From NCBI RefSeq assembly GCF_019393635.1, contig NC_057866.1:3436223-3500222 (forward strand): a stretch of 64,000 bases of DNA, read 5' to 3'. Made by a program: the position numbers and the translations under genes. Shown piece by piece: positions 35,999-47,298 of this stretch. Below the pieces are notes generated by a model. That model worked only from the letters and a program-made list of their open reading frames with translations. It ran no database searches and was not told the DNA's origin. Source of the DNA: Dromiciops gliroides. Its lineage: Eukaryota; Chordata; Mammalia; Microbiotheria; Microbiotheriidae. Each line of letters begins with the position of its first letter. Position 1 is the first letter of the stretch.

Positions 35999-36231
35999 CA
36001 AAAATCCCTCCCTTTTTACACTTTAGAGAGTGTTGTGAGGATGTGTCATCAAGTGCCCTGGACTTTGGAGCATGTGTAGGCAATGCCCAAAGTGGTCACC
36101 GTGTTCTTTAGCTTATGTGGTGGCTAACTGCTTCACTGGGAGGCCCTTGGAAAGGTTTTGGTCAAGTCTCTGCCTCTTCTCTCTTGAATAGATACCTCAT
36201 TGGGCCTCTTCTATTATTATTCTTATTATTA

Positions 36232-36367
36232 TGGGGGGCAATGAGGGTTAAGTGACTTGCCCAGGGTCACACAGCTATTAGGTGTCAAGTGTCTGTGGCC
36301 AGATTTGAACTCAGGTCCTCCTGAATCCAGGGCCGGTGCTTTATCCACTGTGCCACCTAGCTGCCCC
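36232..36367 (-). mobile_element. tRNA-derived SINE
   Basis: Antisense with (ATT)n tail. Confidence 0.9.
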
Positions 36368-37070
36368 TGGACCTCTTCCCTTGACCTGACTCCTTCAAGG
36401 ATGGCTGATGCAGGACGGAGCAAGGCCAGCTCCCTCCTAGGACCAACATACAGCACCCATGAATATGGTCTTGCTTTCTTTGCCCACCTTGCTGTTCATT
36501 CCTTCATTTTGTGAAGGGAATCAGAGCCTTGTGAGTTCTCACATGGCAAGTGAGGGAGAACCGAGGTCTGGGTGTATGGGAGCTGAATCCACAGGCACTG
36601 AGATGGATGTGAACATAGTGTTACTTGGCAGAAGCTGTTCAATCTGAGTCATTCTCCCAGAAATGAGGTGAGATGGGTGTGGTGGGGAAGAATGTCTGTC
36701 CTTTAGTGCTTATTCTATCTGGTCCCATTCATTTATGGATTGGGCCCCTGTGTGGTACAAGAAATCTCTACATTAGCACCTCAAGGAAACCTGGGACTCC
36801 CCCTCACTCCAAACATAAGAACTTCCATTGCAATCCCTGAGATGGAGTATAAGAAGCCTTCATTTGACCCCAAACTCCACTGGACTCCAGAAACATTTCA
36901 ATAAGACCCCCCAAAGTCTCCTCTCAGTGCAGGAGTATCTGCATGCTTAGTCAGGGTGCCCTCACCTGGTCCAGTTCAGCTGGGACCTCGATTTGCATGA
37001 GGCTCACTGACTAAGGGAAGGTCAGGCAATGTGAAATTCAAGTGTGTTAAATCAGACTTCAAAAAATGAC
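36368..37070. other. Unique sequence, no gene recognised
   Basis: A stretch near 36740-37020 has a TATAAGA and a CAATAAGACC in LTR-like spacing, but no borders; left unassigned. Confidence 0.35.
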
Positions 37071-37075
37071 ATACA

Positions 37076-37240
37076 GGGGGGCAGCTAGGTGGCGCAGTGG
37101 AATAAAGCACCGGCCCTGGATTCAGGAGTACCTGAGTCAAATCTGGGCCTCAGACACTTGACATTTACTAGCTGTGTGACCCTGGGCCAAGTCACTTAAC
37201 CCCCATTGCCCCACAAAAACAACAACAACAAAAAACCAAA
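37076..37240 (+). mobile_element. tRNA-derived SINE
   Basis: Sense, (CAA)n tail, target AAAAAATGA(C)ATAC at both ends. Confidence 0.92.
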
Positions 37241-37457
37241 ACAAAAAATGAATACAAGGATAGGAAACCACATTCACCACAAAGCCTCTGAGGGTTGAGG
37301 CCTAGCCCCTGACCGAACAGCAGAAAAAATGACATCCTCCAAGAGCCCAGCTCCCTTGGGAAGGCCAAGACAAAAGGCTCTTCTCCAGCCAGGCGGGCCC
37401 CAAGCTCAGAGGTCCCACTGAGCAGCAGCTGGATAACAGTAATAAAGAATGAGGGTG

Positions 37458-37615
37458 GGGGGCAGCTAGGTGGCACAGTGGATAGAGCACTGGCCCCTGG
37501 GATCAGGAGTACCTGAGTTCAAATCTGGCCTCAGACACTTAACACTTGCTAGCTGTGTGACCCTGGGCAAGTCACTTAACCCCCATTGCCCCGCAAAAAA
37601 AAAAAAAAAAAAAGA
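37458..37615 (+). mobile_element. tRNA-derived SINE
   Basis: Sense, full length with A19 tail. Confidence 0.92.
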
Positions 37616-37849
37616 GAGAGAAGCCAAAATGATCTCTACTTGTCAAGGACATGATGGCTAATTTTGAAAAATCATCAGGAACCAGCAAAATTCTCATTGA
37701 GATATAGCTTTAGCAAAGGTGAAAACCCACATAAATAAACAGACCTTCTATAAATGACTAACAATACAAGAGGCAAGTGAAAGGGAAATCCCCTTCCAAA
37801 GATCTCTAAAAGGAATCAGATATTGGGTGTTTAATTTACTGAGGCATGA

Positions 37850-37975
37850 GTGCCAATAGTCTCAGTGCCAAAGCACTGAAAAGGAAAGGTAACTGGTGGC
37901 ACCAGACCCTCCAGTGTCTCTGCCAAGAAAACCCCAAATGGGATTGTGAAAAAGTCCTACTCGACTGAACACCAG
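37850..37975 (-). mobile_element. MAR1-like SINE, partial
   Basis: Antisense head of the second SINE family (complement of GTTTTCTTGGCAGAGACACTGG). Confidence 0.7.
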
Positions 37976-38290
37976 CACCACCCACCACATGAACTGGGAG
38001 AGGAGATATTTCTCCAAGAACATTCCCAGTGGCTCTCCAAAATGGCTGACCTGCCCAGCCCCACTAACAGTACATTTATGTGCCTGTTTTCTCACAGCAC
38101 CTGTAGAGTTTGTCATTTTGCCTTTTTGTCAACTCTGATAATCTGATGAGTGTGACTAGTAGCCAATTCATGGCCTTTATCCATTTTATCAATTGGAAAT
38201 GCCTCTTGTTCTTACCAACTTGACCCAGTGCCCTGTTATCTTAGAAATCACCTTTATCAGAGCAACTTGCGGCAAAGATTTTTTTCCCTT

Positions 38291-38429
38291 GGGGCACAGT
38301 GGATAGAGCACCAGCCCTGGAGTCAGGAGTACCTGAGTTCAAATCCGGCCTCAGACATTTAACACTTACTAGCTGTGTGACCCTGGGCAAATCACTTAAC
38401 CCCAATTGCCTCACTAAAAAAAAAAAAAT
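38291..38429 (+). mobile_element. tRNA-derived SINE, 5'-truncated
   Basis: Begins inside the A-box (GGCACAGTGGATAG), A13 tail. Confidence 0.9.
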
Positions 38430-38849
38430 TCCCTCAATTTCCTGCTTCTAATTCCAATGATGGCTAGCAGCATTATAATAATACATTAAACATATCGCAT
38501 ACTCTCTACTAGCTATTATTATTTTAGCTTCATTGGCTCAGCACGGCTGGTTCCTCAGCATGATTTACGGTGTCTTGTGGCATTTCCTGAACGCCTGGAA
38601 ATGGGAACATGGGATAAGATATGTGAGCCCAGGCCCGCTCAGGGCTTGTCCCCTGGCGGCCCTCTGGTTCGCTGGGCCACAGCCTCTCAGGAGGCTTATC
38701 ACATTTCATGCCCCGCGTGACCACACTTAGGTTTGGCCTGCACTCCCCCAAGATCGCTCCACTCCACAACTCAATGTGTGCACACAGCGGCGCTGCCCAC
38801 CTAAGAATAACGAGGTTAACTCGTTCTAGACAGAGTTTGGAGAGCTGCT

Positions 38850-39460
38850 CGGCTTCCGCCCCCGCCCCCGGATCCCGCCCCCCGGATCCCCGCCCCCCGG
38901 ATCCCCGCCCCCCCGGAATCCCCCGCCCCCCCCCCCGGATCCCCGCCCCCCCGGATCCCCAGCCCCCCCCCCCCCGGATCCCCGCCCCCCCCGGATCCCC
39001 CGCCCCCCCGGATCCCCGCCCCCCGGATCCCCCCGCCCCCCCGGATCCCCGCCCCCCCGGATCCCCGCCCCCCCGGATCCCCCGCCCCCCGGATCCCCGC
39101 CCCCCCCGCGATCCCCGCCCCCCCGGATCCCCCGCCCCCCCGGATCCCCGCCCCCGGATCCGCCCCCCCGGATCCCCGCCCCCCGGATCCCCCGCCCCCC
39201 GGATCCCGCCCCCCGGAATCCCCGCTCCCCCCCGGATCCCCGCCCCCCGGATTCCCCGCCCCCCGGATCCCCGCCCCCCGGATCCCCGCCCCCCCCCCGG
39301 CTCCCCGGAATCCCGCCCCCCCCGGATCCCCCCGCCCCCCCCCGGCTCCCCGGCTCCCCGCCCCCCCGGGATCCCCGCCCCCCCGGCCCCCCCCCGGCCC
39401 CCCGCCCCCCCGGCCTCCCCGGCTCCCCGGCCCCCCCGGCTCCCGCTCCGCTGGCCAATG
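38850..39460. repeat. C/G-rich minisatellite (unit CCCCCGGATCCCCGC)
   Basis: About 40 imperfect copies of a 13-17 base unit built from C5-8, GGATC(C) and CCCCGC. Near the right end the GGATCC core is replaced by GGCTCC. On the minus strand each unit is a G-run, so the array can form many G-quadruplexes. All frames are open because the unit lacks stops; the Pro- or Gly-rich frames are not genes. Confidence 0.9.
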
Positions 39461-40552
39461 CACTGCTCGGTGGGCTTGTAGTTCTAAGGCCCAGGTTACA
39501 ACCTCTCCAGCCTAAGAGGCTCGGGAGAGGTCTCACTTATCTGGCGGCACTTCGCACGAGCAGTTAAAGCGGCCAGGGTTTCCAAGCCTGCCCCTCAGTC
39601 ACTTGCTCCCTCGGGGTTTGGAGGGATCTGGGATGGGGGGGCGGGGCGGGGGGCCCCCAGGCCAGACCACCTGATCAGGTGGAGGGCTTGAGCTCCAGAG
39701 GGCAGTGTGGTCAGGACTGAAAGGGAGTGGTGGGAACATGCCCCCCCCTGAACCATGGCACCCCAAAGCGCCGGTCGGTTGGGAGGCTCAAGAAGTCCCC
39801 CCCATCCCCAGCCAAGACCCATTCGGGTCCCCCCCCAGCGGTCGGGTCTTGTCTTTTACCACCCCCCCCCCCCCCCCCCCCCCCCCCCGCGTCGGGTCTC
39901 CCGTATTCCTCCCCACTTCCCGCTACTTGCAGGCGTAAGCGGAGGACTCTCTCCCCGCTCTTCCTGTGCAGTCAGGCAGGTCGGTGTGTGCCCCCCTCAA
40001 ACTGGGGCTTCACCAGCGCCGGCCCCGGGCCCCACCCCACGACCCAAGGCCGCTTGGGCGCTGCTAGCCATCAGCCCGAAGAAGGGGGGGCGGCCGGAGA
40101 TTCTAGCAGTAGCCGGCAGTGGGGACTGGCGGGGCTTCAGACACCCCCCGCCCCGCGCACACCCACACCCACACTCACACACACTGGAGACGGCCCGGGT
40201 CGGACCCGGGCTGTCCTCCCTGAAGGTAGTAGACCGAAGCCCCGCAGCTGGGTAAGCGAAGCAGACGGACACTCACACACATACACACGAGTGGGGGGGG
40301 GGGGGAAGGAAGGGGAGGAGGAACCTCCGTCGGACCCGAACCATTCCCCAGAGGGCAGTAAGCGGCCCGCAAGCAGGACTCCGCCCGCCCCCCCCCCCCC
40401 CCGCAATCTCTGGGCAGTTGGGGGAGGGGGCGAGGGGTAGCCTCAGTAGGGTCCCTTCGGGGTCACTAGCTGCCGAACCTGGGAATTTTTCTACGGACCG
40501 AGACCCCGGGAAGGCTCTACCCAAGCCGGGCCGGAGGACCGGGCATACTCAC

Positions 40553-40690
40553 TTGCGCCCTGGCCGAGGCCAGGTTCAAAGCCAGGGTCAAGGCCCAAAT
40601 CAAGGCTCCATACCGATGCTGCCGCTTTCTCGGGCTCGGTCCTCCCGGACCCCGGGACGGCTCTCTCCAAAGACAGTACAACATTGCTGT
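40553..40690 (-). CDS. Signal-peptide first exon in CpG island (possible TNFR-like exon 1)
   Basis: On the minus strand an ATG at 40684 opens 44 codons ending at donor CAA|gtgagt (phase 0). The product has a long basic n-region (PSPRKRQHRYG) followed by a hydrophobic core and a small-residue site (ALIWALTLALNLASARAQ), a typical cleavable signal peptide. TRAIL receptors have the same design of exon 1. A TATA box lies 31-36 bases upstream, which leaves a very short 5' UTR. The link to the receptor exons 30 kb away is inference: an intermediate exon that starts in phase 0 and ends in phase 1 is required and was not found. Confidence 0.5.
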
Positions 40691-40714
40691 GCGCGTGGGT
40701 CGCCGGCAGCAGAA

Positions 40715-40720
40715 TTTATA
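40715..40720 (-). promoter_or_regulatory. TATA box
   Basis: TATAAA on the minus strand, directly above the signal-peptide ATG at 40684 and inside a CpG-rich block; the GC-rich surroundings make the AT-rich hexamer stand out. Confidence 0.45.
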
Positions 40721-41798
40721 CTGGGGGGGCGGAGCCTGAGGCGGGGGAGGAGCCGGAGCCGGAGCCGGGACGGAGGCGAGGCGAGGCGGGGGCGGGGCCT
40801 GAGCCCAGCGCCCAGGCACAGCCCACTTTCCCATGGCAGCCCACGCCTCCGGGGCCCAAGTGGACCCCCGCCGACCCTGGACGCACCTTTCCAACCCAGG
40901 AGAGCAACCCGGGTGGGGGAAGGGCAGCTCCCGGCCAGGGAGGGAGAACGCGGAAAGATTTAAAGCTCGTCCAGGTAAGTCACATCGCTCCAGGTTAAGT
41001 CGCTCCTCCGAAAGGCTGCAGAAAAGCCCCCGAGAGATACCGGAACGCCACTCCTCCGTTTGCAGGGGGGAGCATTGAGGCCGGAGGCGGATGAGGAGGG
41101 CGGGGAGAAGGCTCACTGTGGGCAGCCGGGGTCCAGGCGAGCCCGGGGGCTCCGGCGGCCAGTCCAACCCTTGTCCCAGTCGATCCTCCTCAGAACACTC
41201 GAGCTGGACTGGGCCGAACAGGAGAGAGGCACCGCCCTCATCCCTTCCCAGAACGTGCCACCCAATGGTCCCTAGCGTGGGGTTTGTTGCCCTCCAAGGG
41301 GAGGAGGGTGGCGGCGGCGGGCAGAGCCCGAGCAGGGCCTACAGACAGACACCCCGCTTCCGTGTGCTTCTTGGACACTTTCCGCCTCTGCCCAGGGCTC
41401 TCTGCACCCCCTGGTTTGCTCCCAGGGCCAGGAACAAGAGACTGAAGTCGTTTCCCCCAGGTAGCCCTTCCTTCATATATTGGAGGTCAACTTTCTCTCT
41501 GGTGGGAAGGAGAAAAGAAAGGAAATGGAAAGGAAGGGGAGGGGAAAGGAAAAAAGAAAGGAAAAGGAGACAGATCTCTTGGCTCGGCATCTTCCTTTTC
41601 CTTCAGCTGAGCCTTCTCACCAGGATCTATCCTCTCCATTTCCTCCAAGTTAATATTATAAACATTTTCATTTTAGGGAACTGATTTACTTTTGGAAGTA
41701 ATCCTTTTTTGTTCTTTATGAATTGCAATGTTTATATTTATTGTTGATAAGACATATTTTTTTGATGGAGGATTTATTTTTTTTTTAAGTAATAAACA

Positions 41799-41942
41799 TG
41801 GGGCAGGTAGGTGGCGCAGTGGATAAAGCACCGGCTCTGGATTCAGGAGACCTGAGTTCAAATTTGGTCTCAGACACTTGACACTGTGTGACCCTGGGCA
41901 AGTCACTTAACCCTCATTGCCCCGCAAAATAAAATAAATAAA
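41799..41942 (+). mobile_element. tRNA-derived SINE
   Basis: Sense, lacks the TTACTAGCTG part of the body; AGTAATAAACAT repeated on both sides. Confidence 0.9.
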
Positions 41943-42230
41943 GTAATAAACATTTTATTTATAGTTTTGGGTTCCAATTTTTATCCCTCCTTCCCTCTCT
42001 CCCCTCCCTGCTTCCTGAGGCAGTAAGCAATCAGAAATAGGTTATACACGTATGATTACATAAAACATTACCATATTGGTCATTTTGTATAAGAAAAGAA
42101 ATAAAAGAAAAAATGGAAGTGAAAAATATCATGCTTCAGTATCAGTTCTTTCTTTGGAGTTGGATAGTATGTTTCATCCATAGTCCTTTGGGATTGTTTT
42201 GGATTATTGTATTGTTAAGAGTAGTTTGGG
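41943..42230 (-). mobile_element. L1 3' UTR fragment
   Basis: Antisense 3' end (TTTATCCCTCCTTCCCTCTC, GGTTATACACGTATGATTAC) similar to the element at 5391. Confidence 0.7.
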
Positions 42231-42382
42231 GTGGGGCGGCTAGGTGGCCCGGTGGATAAAGCACCAGCCCTGGATTCAGGAGTACCTGAGTTCAAATCCG
42301 GCCTCAGACACTTGACACTTACAAGCTGTGTGACCCTGGGCAAGTCACTTAACCCCCATTGTCCCAAGAAAAAGAAAAAAGA
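42231..42382 (+). mobile_element. tRNA-derived SINE
   Basis: Sense, full length. Confidence 0.92.
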
Positions 42383-42394
42383 AAAGAGTCGTTA

Positions 42395-42654
42395 GGGGCA
42401 GCTAGGTGGTGCAGTGGATAGAGCACTGGCCCTAGATTCAGGAAAACTTGAGTTCAAATCCGACCTCAGACACTTGAAACTGACTAGCTGTGTAACCCTG
42501 GGCAAGTCACTTAACCCCCATTGCCCTGAAAAAAAAAACACAACCAAAAAAACAAATAAGCTAGTAAGTGTTAAGTGTCTGAGGCCGGATTTGAACTCAG
42601 GTCCTCCTGACTCCAGGGTTGGTGCTCTATCCACTGCCTCACCTAGCTGCCCCT
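42395..42654. mobile_element. Two SINEs in tail-to-tail inversion
   Basis: A sense copy (42395-42540) is followed directly by a truncated antisense copy (about 42560-42654), giving an inverted repeat with about 90 pairable bases and a short A-rich loop. Confidence 0.85.
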
Positions 42655-42721
42655 GAAAGACAATTTTTTAAAGAAGGAATGAGGGTTTTAGTAGACAGTC
42701 TGACAGCTGGGCGAGAAGCAT

Positions 42722-43465
42722 GTATTAGTCACCTACTATATGCCAGGCACTGTGCTGGGGCTACAGGAAAAGGACAGTTTCAGACCTTGAGGAATCCAGT
42801 CTGTGCCCAGAAGGCTGACACAGTGGAAGGGAGGGGGCTGCAGGGGCGGCCCCAGGAAGGGGAGGGAGGGGCTTCTTGCCCAAGGTGAGGTTTGATCTGA
42901 CTTTTCCAGGACTCCCGGGAGGGAAAGGCCAAGGCATGAGGGGCACTAATGGGAGGAACAGCCCAGTGGCCGCCTTGCTACATCATGAGGTGCATGGAGG
43001 ACAGTGAGGCTTGAGGAGGCAGCAAAAGGAGCAGGGGCCAGGCTGGGAAGGGGAGGGGAGCCTCTGCAGCTGACTGTGGGGATGGGAGGAAAACAGACCC
43101 CAGGGAATGACTTTACATCCCAGGCCTCTGAGGTTCTCCTCTCTTTGGAGTCTCTCTTGCTAGGGATCCTTCCCTGCTCTGAGTCACTGGGGAATTCGTT
43201 ATTGTGGTCCTTGGGCCTTTATGCAAGTTGCTCATTGAACCATTAAACAGCACAGGGTGTGCCAAGCATGGATCCCTAGAATGGCTGCTAGAGGATTCCC
43301 ACCAAGGTGACCAAGAACCACTAGGGACTCCTTGGGCTCATCGGTCAAACAGTTCTGAGTCTCTCGTCCACATGTATCTTTAAAAAAAAAACAAAAACTG
43401 AATCTAATGAAATCTGTGAAAATTCAAATCAACCCCCTCTTGGTTGATCCACCAGTTAGGAGCCC
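42722..43465. other. Unique sequence with L3-like start
   Basis: An L3/CR1-type 3' piece (ACTATATGCCAGGCACTGTGC) at 42735-42960, then unassigned sequence. No gene recognised. Confidence 0.5.
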
Positions 43466-43467
43466 TA

Positions 43468-43615
43468 TTTTTTTTTTGGGTGAGGCAATTGGGGTTAAGT
43501 GACTTGCCCAGGGTCACACAGCTAGCAAGTGTTAGGTGTCTGAGGCCAGATTTGAACTCAGGTACTCCTGACTCGAGGGCCGGTGCTCTATCCACTGCGC
43601 CACCTAGCTGCCCCT
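43468..43615 (-). mobile_element. tRNA-derived SINE
   Basis: Antisense; flanks TAGGAGCCCTATTTTT and TAGGATCCCTATTTTT form the target duplication. Confidence 0.92.
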
Positions 43616-43726
43616 AGGATCCCTATTTTTTAAAAAAGGAAGTGAGTTTCTCATTACATGACTTCATGCAGAAATATGTTTAATGTAATTGTACATATAT
43701 AACCTATATCAGATTACTTGCTGTCT

Positions 43727-43880
43727 GGGGGGTAGCTAGGTGGCACAGTGGATAAAGCACCGGCTCTGGATTCAGGAGGACCTGAGTTCAAATCTGGTCT
43801 CAGACACTTGACACTTACTAGCTATGTGACCCTGGGCAAGTCACTTGACCCTCATTGCCCTGCAAAAAAAAAAAAAAAAG
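43727..43880 (+). mobile_element. tRNA-derived SINE
   Basis: Sense, A17 tail, in an L1 3' UTR piece (TAACCTATATCAGATTACTTG). Confidence 0.9.
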
Positions 43881-44565
43881 GAAGTGAGGTGTGAGGGCCA
43901 AAATTTGATATATGGAGCATTATTTGGGTGACTCGCCTTAATATTGGGGTCCTGGAAATAATGAGGGACCTTTTAGGTTCACCCTCCCCTCTGAACTGCC
44001 CTTTTTAGATATTTCTCCCAGGCCAATAAGAAAGGAGCCTTACAGCTTTAATTCACAGAAGGATCAGATTTTATTACTTGGGAATTAATTAAACAACAAA
44101 GGTGAAACTAATAAAAATCAAAGACAAGGAAATAGGAAAAAAAAAGAAATACAGATAAATGCTCTTAACTCTAAACTTAACCTATGCAATCCCCAGACCG
44201 TTTCCAGTTAAGCTAGTTCAAAGGAATTTAGGGTTTTCTGTAATTAACTCACCAACACCTGGACAGTCTACAGTTGCACACCACTGGGAAAAAGCAGCCG
44301 CCCAAGAGAGAGAACCCATTCCTGAAGAGCCCTAGCGTTCTGGAAGAGCCTCCTCTTCCCTTCAGGGAGTATTCAATATTTCCTCCCCTAAAAGGGGAGG
44401 TCCTTCAAAAACTGCCTATGAAAAAAAACAAAAAAAAGCAAAACCAAAAACTGCCTATGGAGAGTTCTCCTTCTGACCTCAGTAGCATATGTAACTTCGG
44501 GGTGGGCCAGGTGTGGCCCCTCCCAAATTGCAAAAAACTGCAATAATAATTTTACCACAAATAAC
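43881..44565. other. No gene recognised
   Basis: AT-rich, with AAAAACTGCCTATG repeated at 44408 and 44446. Nothing else identifiable. Confidence 0.4.
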
Positions 44566-44708
44566 TTTTTTTGGTGAGGCAATTGGGGTTAAGTGACTTG
44601 CTCAGGGTCACACAGCTAGTAAGTGTTAAGTGTCTGAGGCTGGATTTGAACTCAGGTCCTCCTGATTCCAGGGCCGGTGCACTATCCACTGTGCCACCTA
44701 GCTGCCCC
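44566..44708 (-). mobile_element. tRNA-derived SINE
   Basis: Antisense; TTTTACCACAAATAA(C/T)TTTT on both sides (44551, 44708). Confidence 0.92.
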
Positions 44709-44794
44709 CACAAATAATTTTTACCACAGAGGTGAGGTGAGGTGGTGGCCTGACCTGCTCCTGGTGGCATCTGGCTGACTCCTTCTACTAGGCA

Positions 44795-45015
44795 GTTACC
44801 TGGCACAATGGGTGGAGACATGCAAGTCAAGAAATCAGGAAGACCTGGCCTCAGACACTTACTAGCTGGGCAAGTTACTAAGTCTCTGCCTATTTAATGT
44901 GCCCAGTCTGTAAAATGCAAAATACATACATAATGGCATCATAATACACCCATCTCAGGGTTATTGTGAGGATTCAGTGAGATATTATCTGTAATGTCCC
45001 TAGTACTCCTGCTGG
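44795..45015 (+). mobile_element. MIR/MAR1-like SINE, old
   Basis: CCTGGCCTCAGACACTTACTAG followed by the CORE-SINE 3' block (CTCAGGGTTATTGTGAGGATT). Confidence 0.65.
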
Positions 45016-45149
45016 CACCACCAAGCAGGAACTGCTGAACTGCTTTTTACTTCCCTTTGCTGCCTTTCCTTAATGCTCATCAACCATTTAACATCACAGC
45101 CTAGAATTTGGCCAGGAATTGAAATCCAGTTCTTGGTACACATTCTCTA

Positions 45150-45153
45150 TTTC

Positions 45154-45237
<84 letters not shown>

Positions 45238-45671
45238 CCTCTCTCTCTCCTCTCTCATCTCTCTTCTCTCCTCTCTCTTCTCTCCTCTCTCTTCTCTCCT
45301 CTCTCTCTCCCTCCCCCTCTCCCTCTCTCTCTTCTCCCTCTCCCTCTTTCTCTCCCTCCCCCTCTCCCTCTCTCTCTCTTCTCTCCTCTCTCTCTCCCTC
45401 CCTCTCCCTCTCTCTCCTCTCTCTGGTCTCTCTCTTCTCTCTCTCCTCTCTCTTCTCTCCTCTCTCTCTCCCTCCCCCTCTCCTTCTCTCTCCTCTCTCT
45501 CTCCCTCCCCCTCTCCCTCTCTCTCCTTCCTCTCTCTCTTCTCTCCTCTCTCTCTCCCTCCCTCTCCCTTTCCCTCTCCCTCTCCCTCTCTCTCCTCTCT
45601 TCTCTCCTCTCTCTTCTCTCCTCTCTCTCTCCCTTCCTCCCCCTCTCCCTCTCTCTCCTCTCTCCTCTCTT
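45150..45671. repeat. CT-rich satellite-like tract
   Basis: Over 500 bases of pure pyrimidine: (CT)n on the left, then irregular TCTCC/CTCCCT units with higher-order repeats of about 40-90 bases. Every frame is open (Leu/Ser/Pro or Arg/Glu/Gly), so frames of up to 252 codons here are artefacts. Confidence 0.95.
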
Positions 45672-45673
45672 GC

Positions 45674-46089
45674 TGTAACCGGGCAGGGGCAGACTAGAAA
45701 GGAAAGAAAACACGGACTCTTTCTGATGCTCAAAGAGAGACACTTTATTGAGGCAAAAGCACTGCCTTTTATGTACCCACAGTAACAAAGATGTGCCAGA
45801 GTCAGTATTTTGCAGGATGGAGGCAAGGCTAAGGATCCAGGATGTTTGGCACTTCTCAAGTCACAAGATCATGAGTTTACATAAACATTCTTTATGTTAT
45901 CTCCAAGGTTAATCTCCAGCCCCAAGATGCTTCTGCTACATGCTCCTGGTCATGTCCGCACTTCTCTTTGACTCAGGCAGGAGTGCAATGCCTGTTTGTA
46001 AGGCCCAAGGGTGAGGGGAACGGCCTGAGGGTCTTTTATATTCAAAGATGGTCCTCAGTGTTCTCTACACACTCTCTCCTCTCTCTTCC

Positions 46090-46137
<48 letters not shown>

Positions 46138-46600
46138 ATTTGCACATCTGTCCTTGTCTGAAGCAGCCAGCACTTCAGATCTAGGGAACACAAAAGGGGG
46201 CAGAAGGCGAGACGACTGACAGGAGGGAGGTTTCTTCTCTAAAACGCAGCAGGCTCTACTCTCCTTTATTTCCCAGCTTAGCAATTCTCTTACAGTAAAA
46301 CAAAGCATGAGTTCGTGAGAACATTTTTTGAATAACAAAACCATTCCTCAAATTATCATTGACAGTTCCAGCACATTCCCAGGAATGGGTGCAAGACATT
46401 GAGACCACCTGGCTTCTTGTTGACCCTTACAGCCATGAGAATTTTTCCTCCCGGCTAGCGTTTTGTTGTGTTGTCTTCCTTACTCCTCTGCCCTTGATGA
46501 TCAGAACATTTGGACCGACCCTTGACATGCCTAAAGGTTTGGACTATTGCCTGGAACACTTTTAACCATTCCCCCTCAAGCCTAAGGGTTTGGGCATAAC
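45674..46600 (-). mobile_element. Possible LTR remnant
   Basis: On the minus strand the sequence ends in ...GGTTACA with an AATAAA about 70 bases before it, the layout of an LTR R/U5 end. The other border was not found and a (CT)n run (46076-46136) interrupts it. Weak call, based on ends only. Confidence 0.3.
46076..46136. repeat. (CT)n microsatellite
   Basis: About 25 CT units. Confidence 0.95.
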
Positions 46601-47138
46601 ACTGGGGAGGGCAACTTCAGAAAAGGCCTCTGGCCCTCTGAGCTCTCTACACTTCTCTGCTCGAGAAGTCCTCATCTATCATGGATGGGGGCTTGACAAT
46701 CACACCCATTAGTTCTTTTGGTAGCAAAAAATGTAGTTCCTCTGGGCTAGGGGACTCAGGTGTGTGAAGGGCTTCAAGGCGCCCCCTTCCTATCTTATTA
46801 CCTCATCTTGGGGGTCGGCTCTCTATTGGCCATTTGGGTTCTCCCCATTTAGATCCAAAGGCCTTTGATCTTGGTAGCTAAAACAGAGGCAATGTTAGAG
46901 TTGAGCACTTCTGCCTTCTCTGCTTTCAGTCATCATCCCATCCATCCCAAACAGAAGTCCCGGCCACCTTCACATCATGAACAATATCCTTTTGTTGTCC
47001 TAAGTTTTCCTCAGCCACCTCACTTCACTCAGAGCTCGAGCACTTCCATCCCTTTACCACATCCTGTTGTGTTTTTCTGGTCACCTGTTATTTGGCTTTG
47101 TTTCTGCCTATGTCTGTCCTTTAAAAATCTAACTTGGT
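46137..47138. other. Unassigned sequence
   Basis: No gene recognised. It may be the rest of the possible LTR element that begins at 45674. Confidence 0.35.
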
Positions 47139-47298
47139 TGGGGCAGCGAGGTGGCACAGTGGATAAAGCACAGGCCCTGGATTCAGGAGTACCTGAGTTC
47201 AAATCCGGCCTCAGACACTTGATACTTACTAGCTGTGTGGTGACCCTGGGCAAGTCATTTAACTCTCATTGCCCCACCAAAAACAAAAACAGAAAAAC
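47139..47298 (+). mobile_element. tRNA-derived SINE
   Basis: Sense, full length with a GTG insertion in the body. Confidence 0.9.

Larger units (their letters stand above)
39480..41400. promoter_or_regulatory. CpG island
   Basis: The stretch is strongly GC-rich with dense CpG (for example ccgg, gcgc and cggcgg clusters), several GC boxes (gggcgg) and no SINE or L1 insertion over almost 2 kb, unlike everything around it. It includes a poly(C) run of about 30 at 39860-39889. It probably holds the promoter of the minus-strand exon at 40.6 kb; open frames on both strands here are GC artefacts. Confidence 0.7.

Noticed and set aside
36740-37020. LTR-like spacing of TATAAGA and CAATAAG
   Set aside because: No TG/CA borders or duplication could be fixed.
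38708-39536. Open frames of 215-257 codons, Pro/Arg- or Gly-rich, on both strands
   Set aside because: They are translations of a C/G-rich minisatellite whose unit has no stop in any frame.
39727-41684. Long frames on both strands in the CpG island
   Set aside because: GC-rich sequence has few stops; only the minus-strand signal-peptide exon has start, signal and donor support.
45073-45859. Frames of 177-252 codons rich in Ser/Leu or Arg/Glu
   Set aside because: Pure pyrimidine tract; all frames are open.
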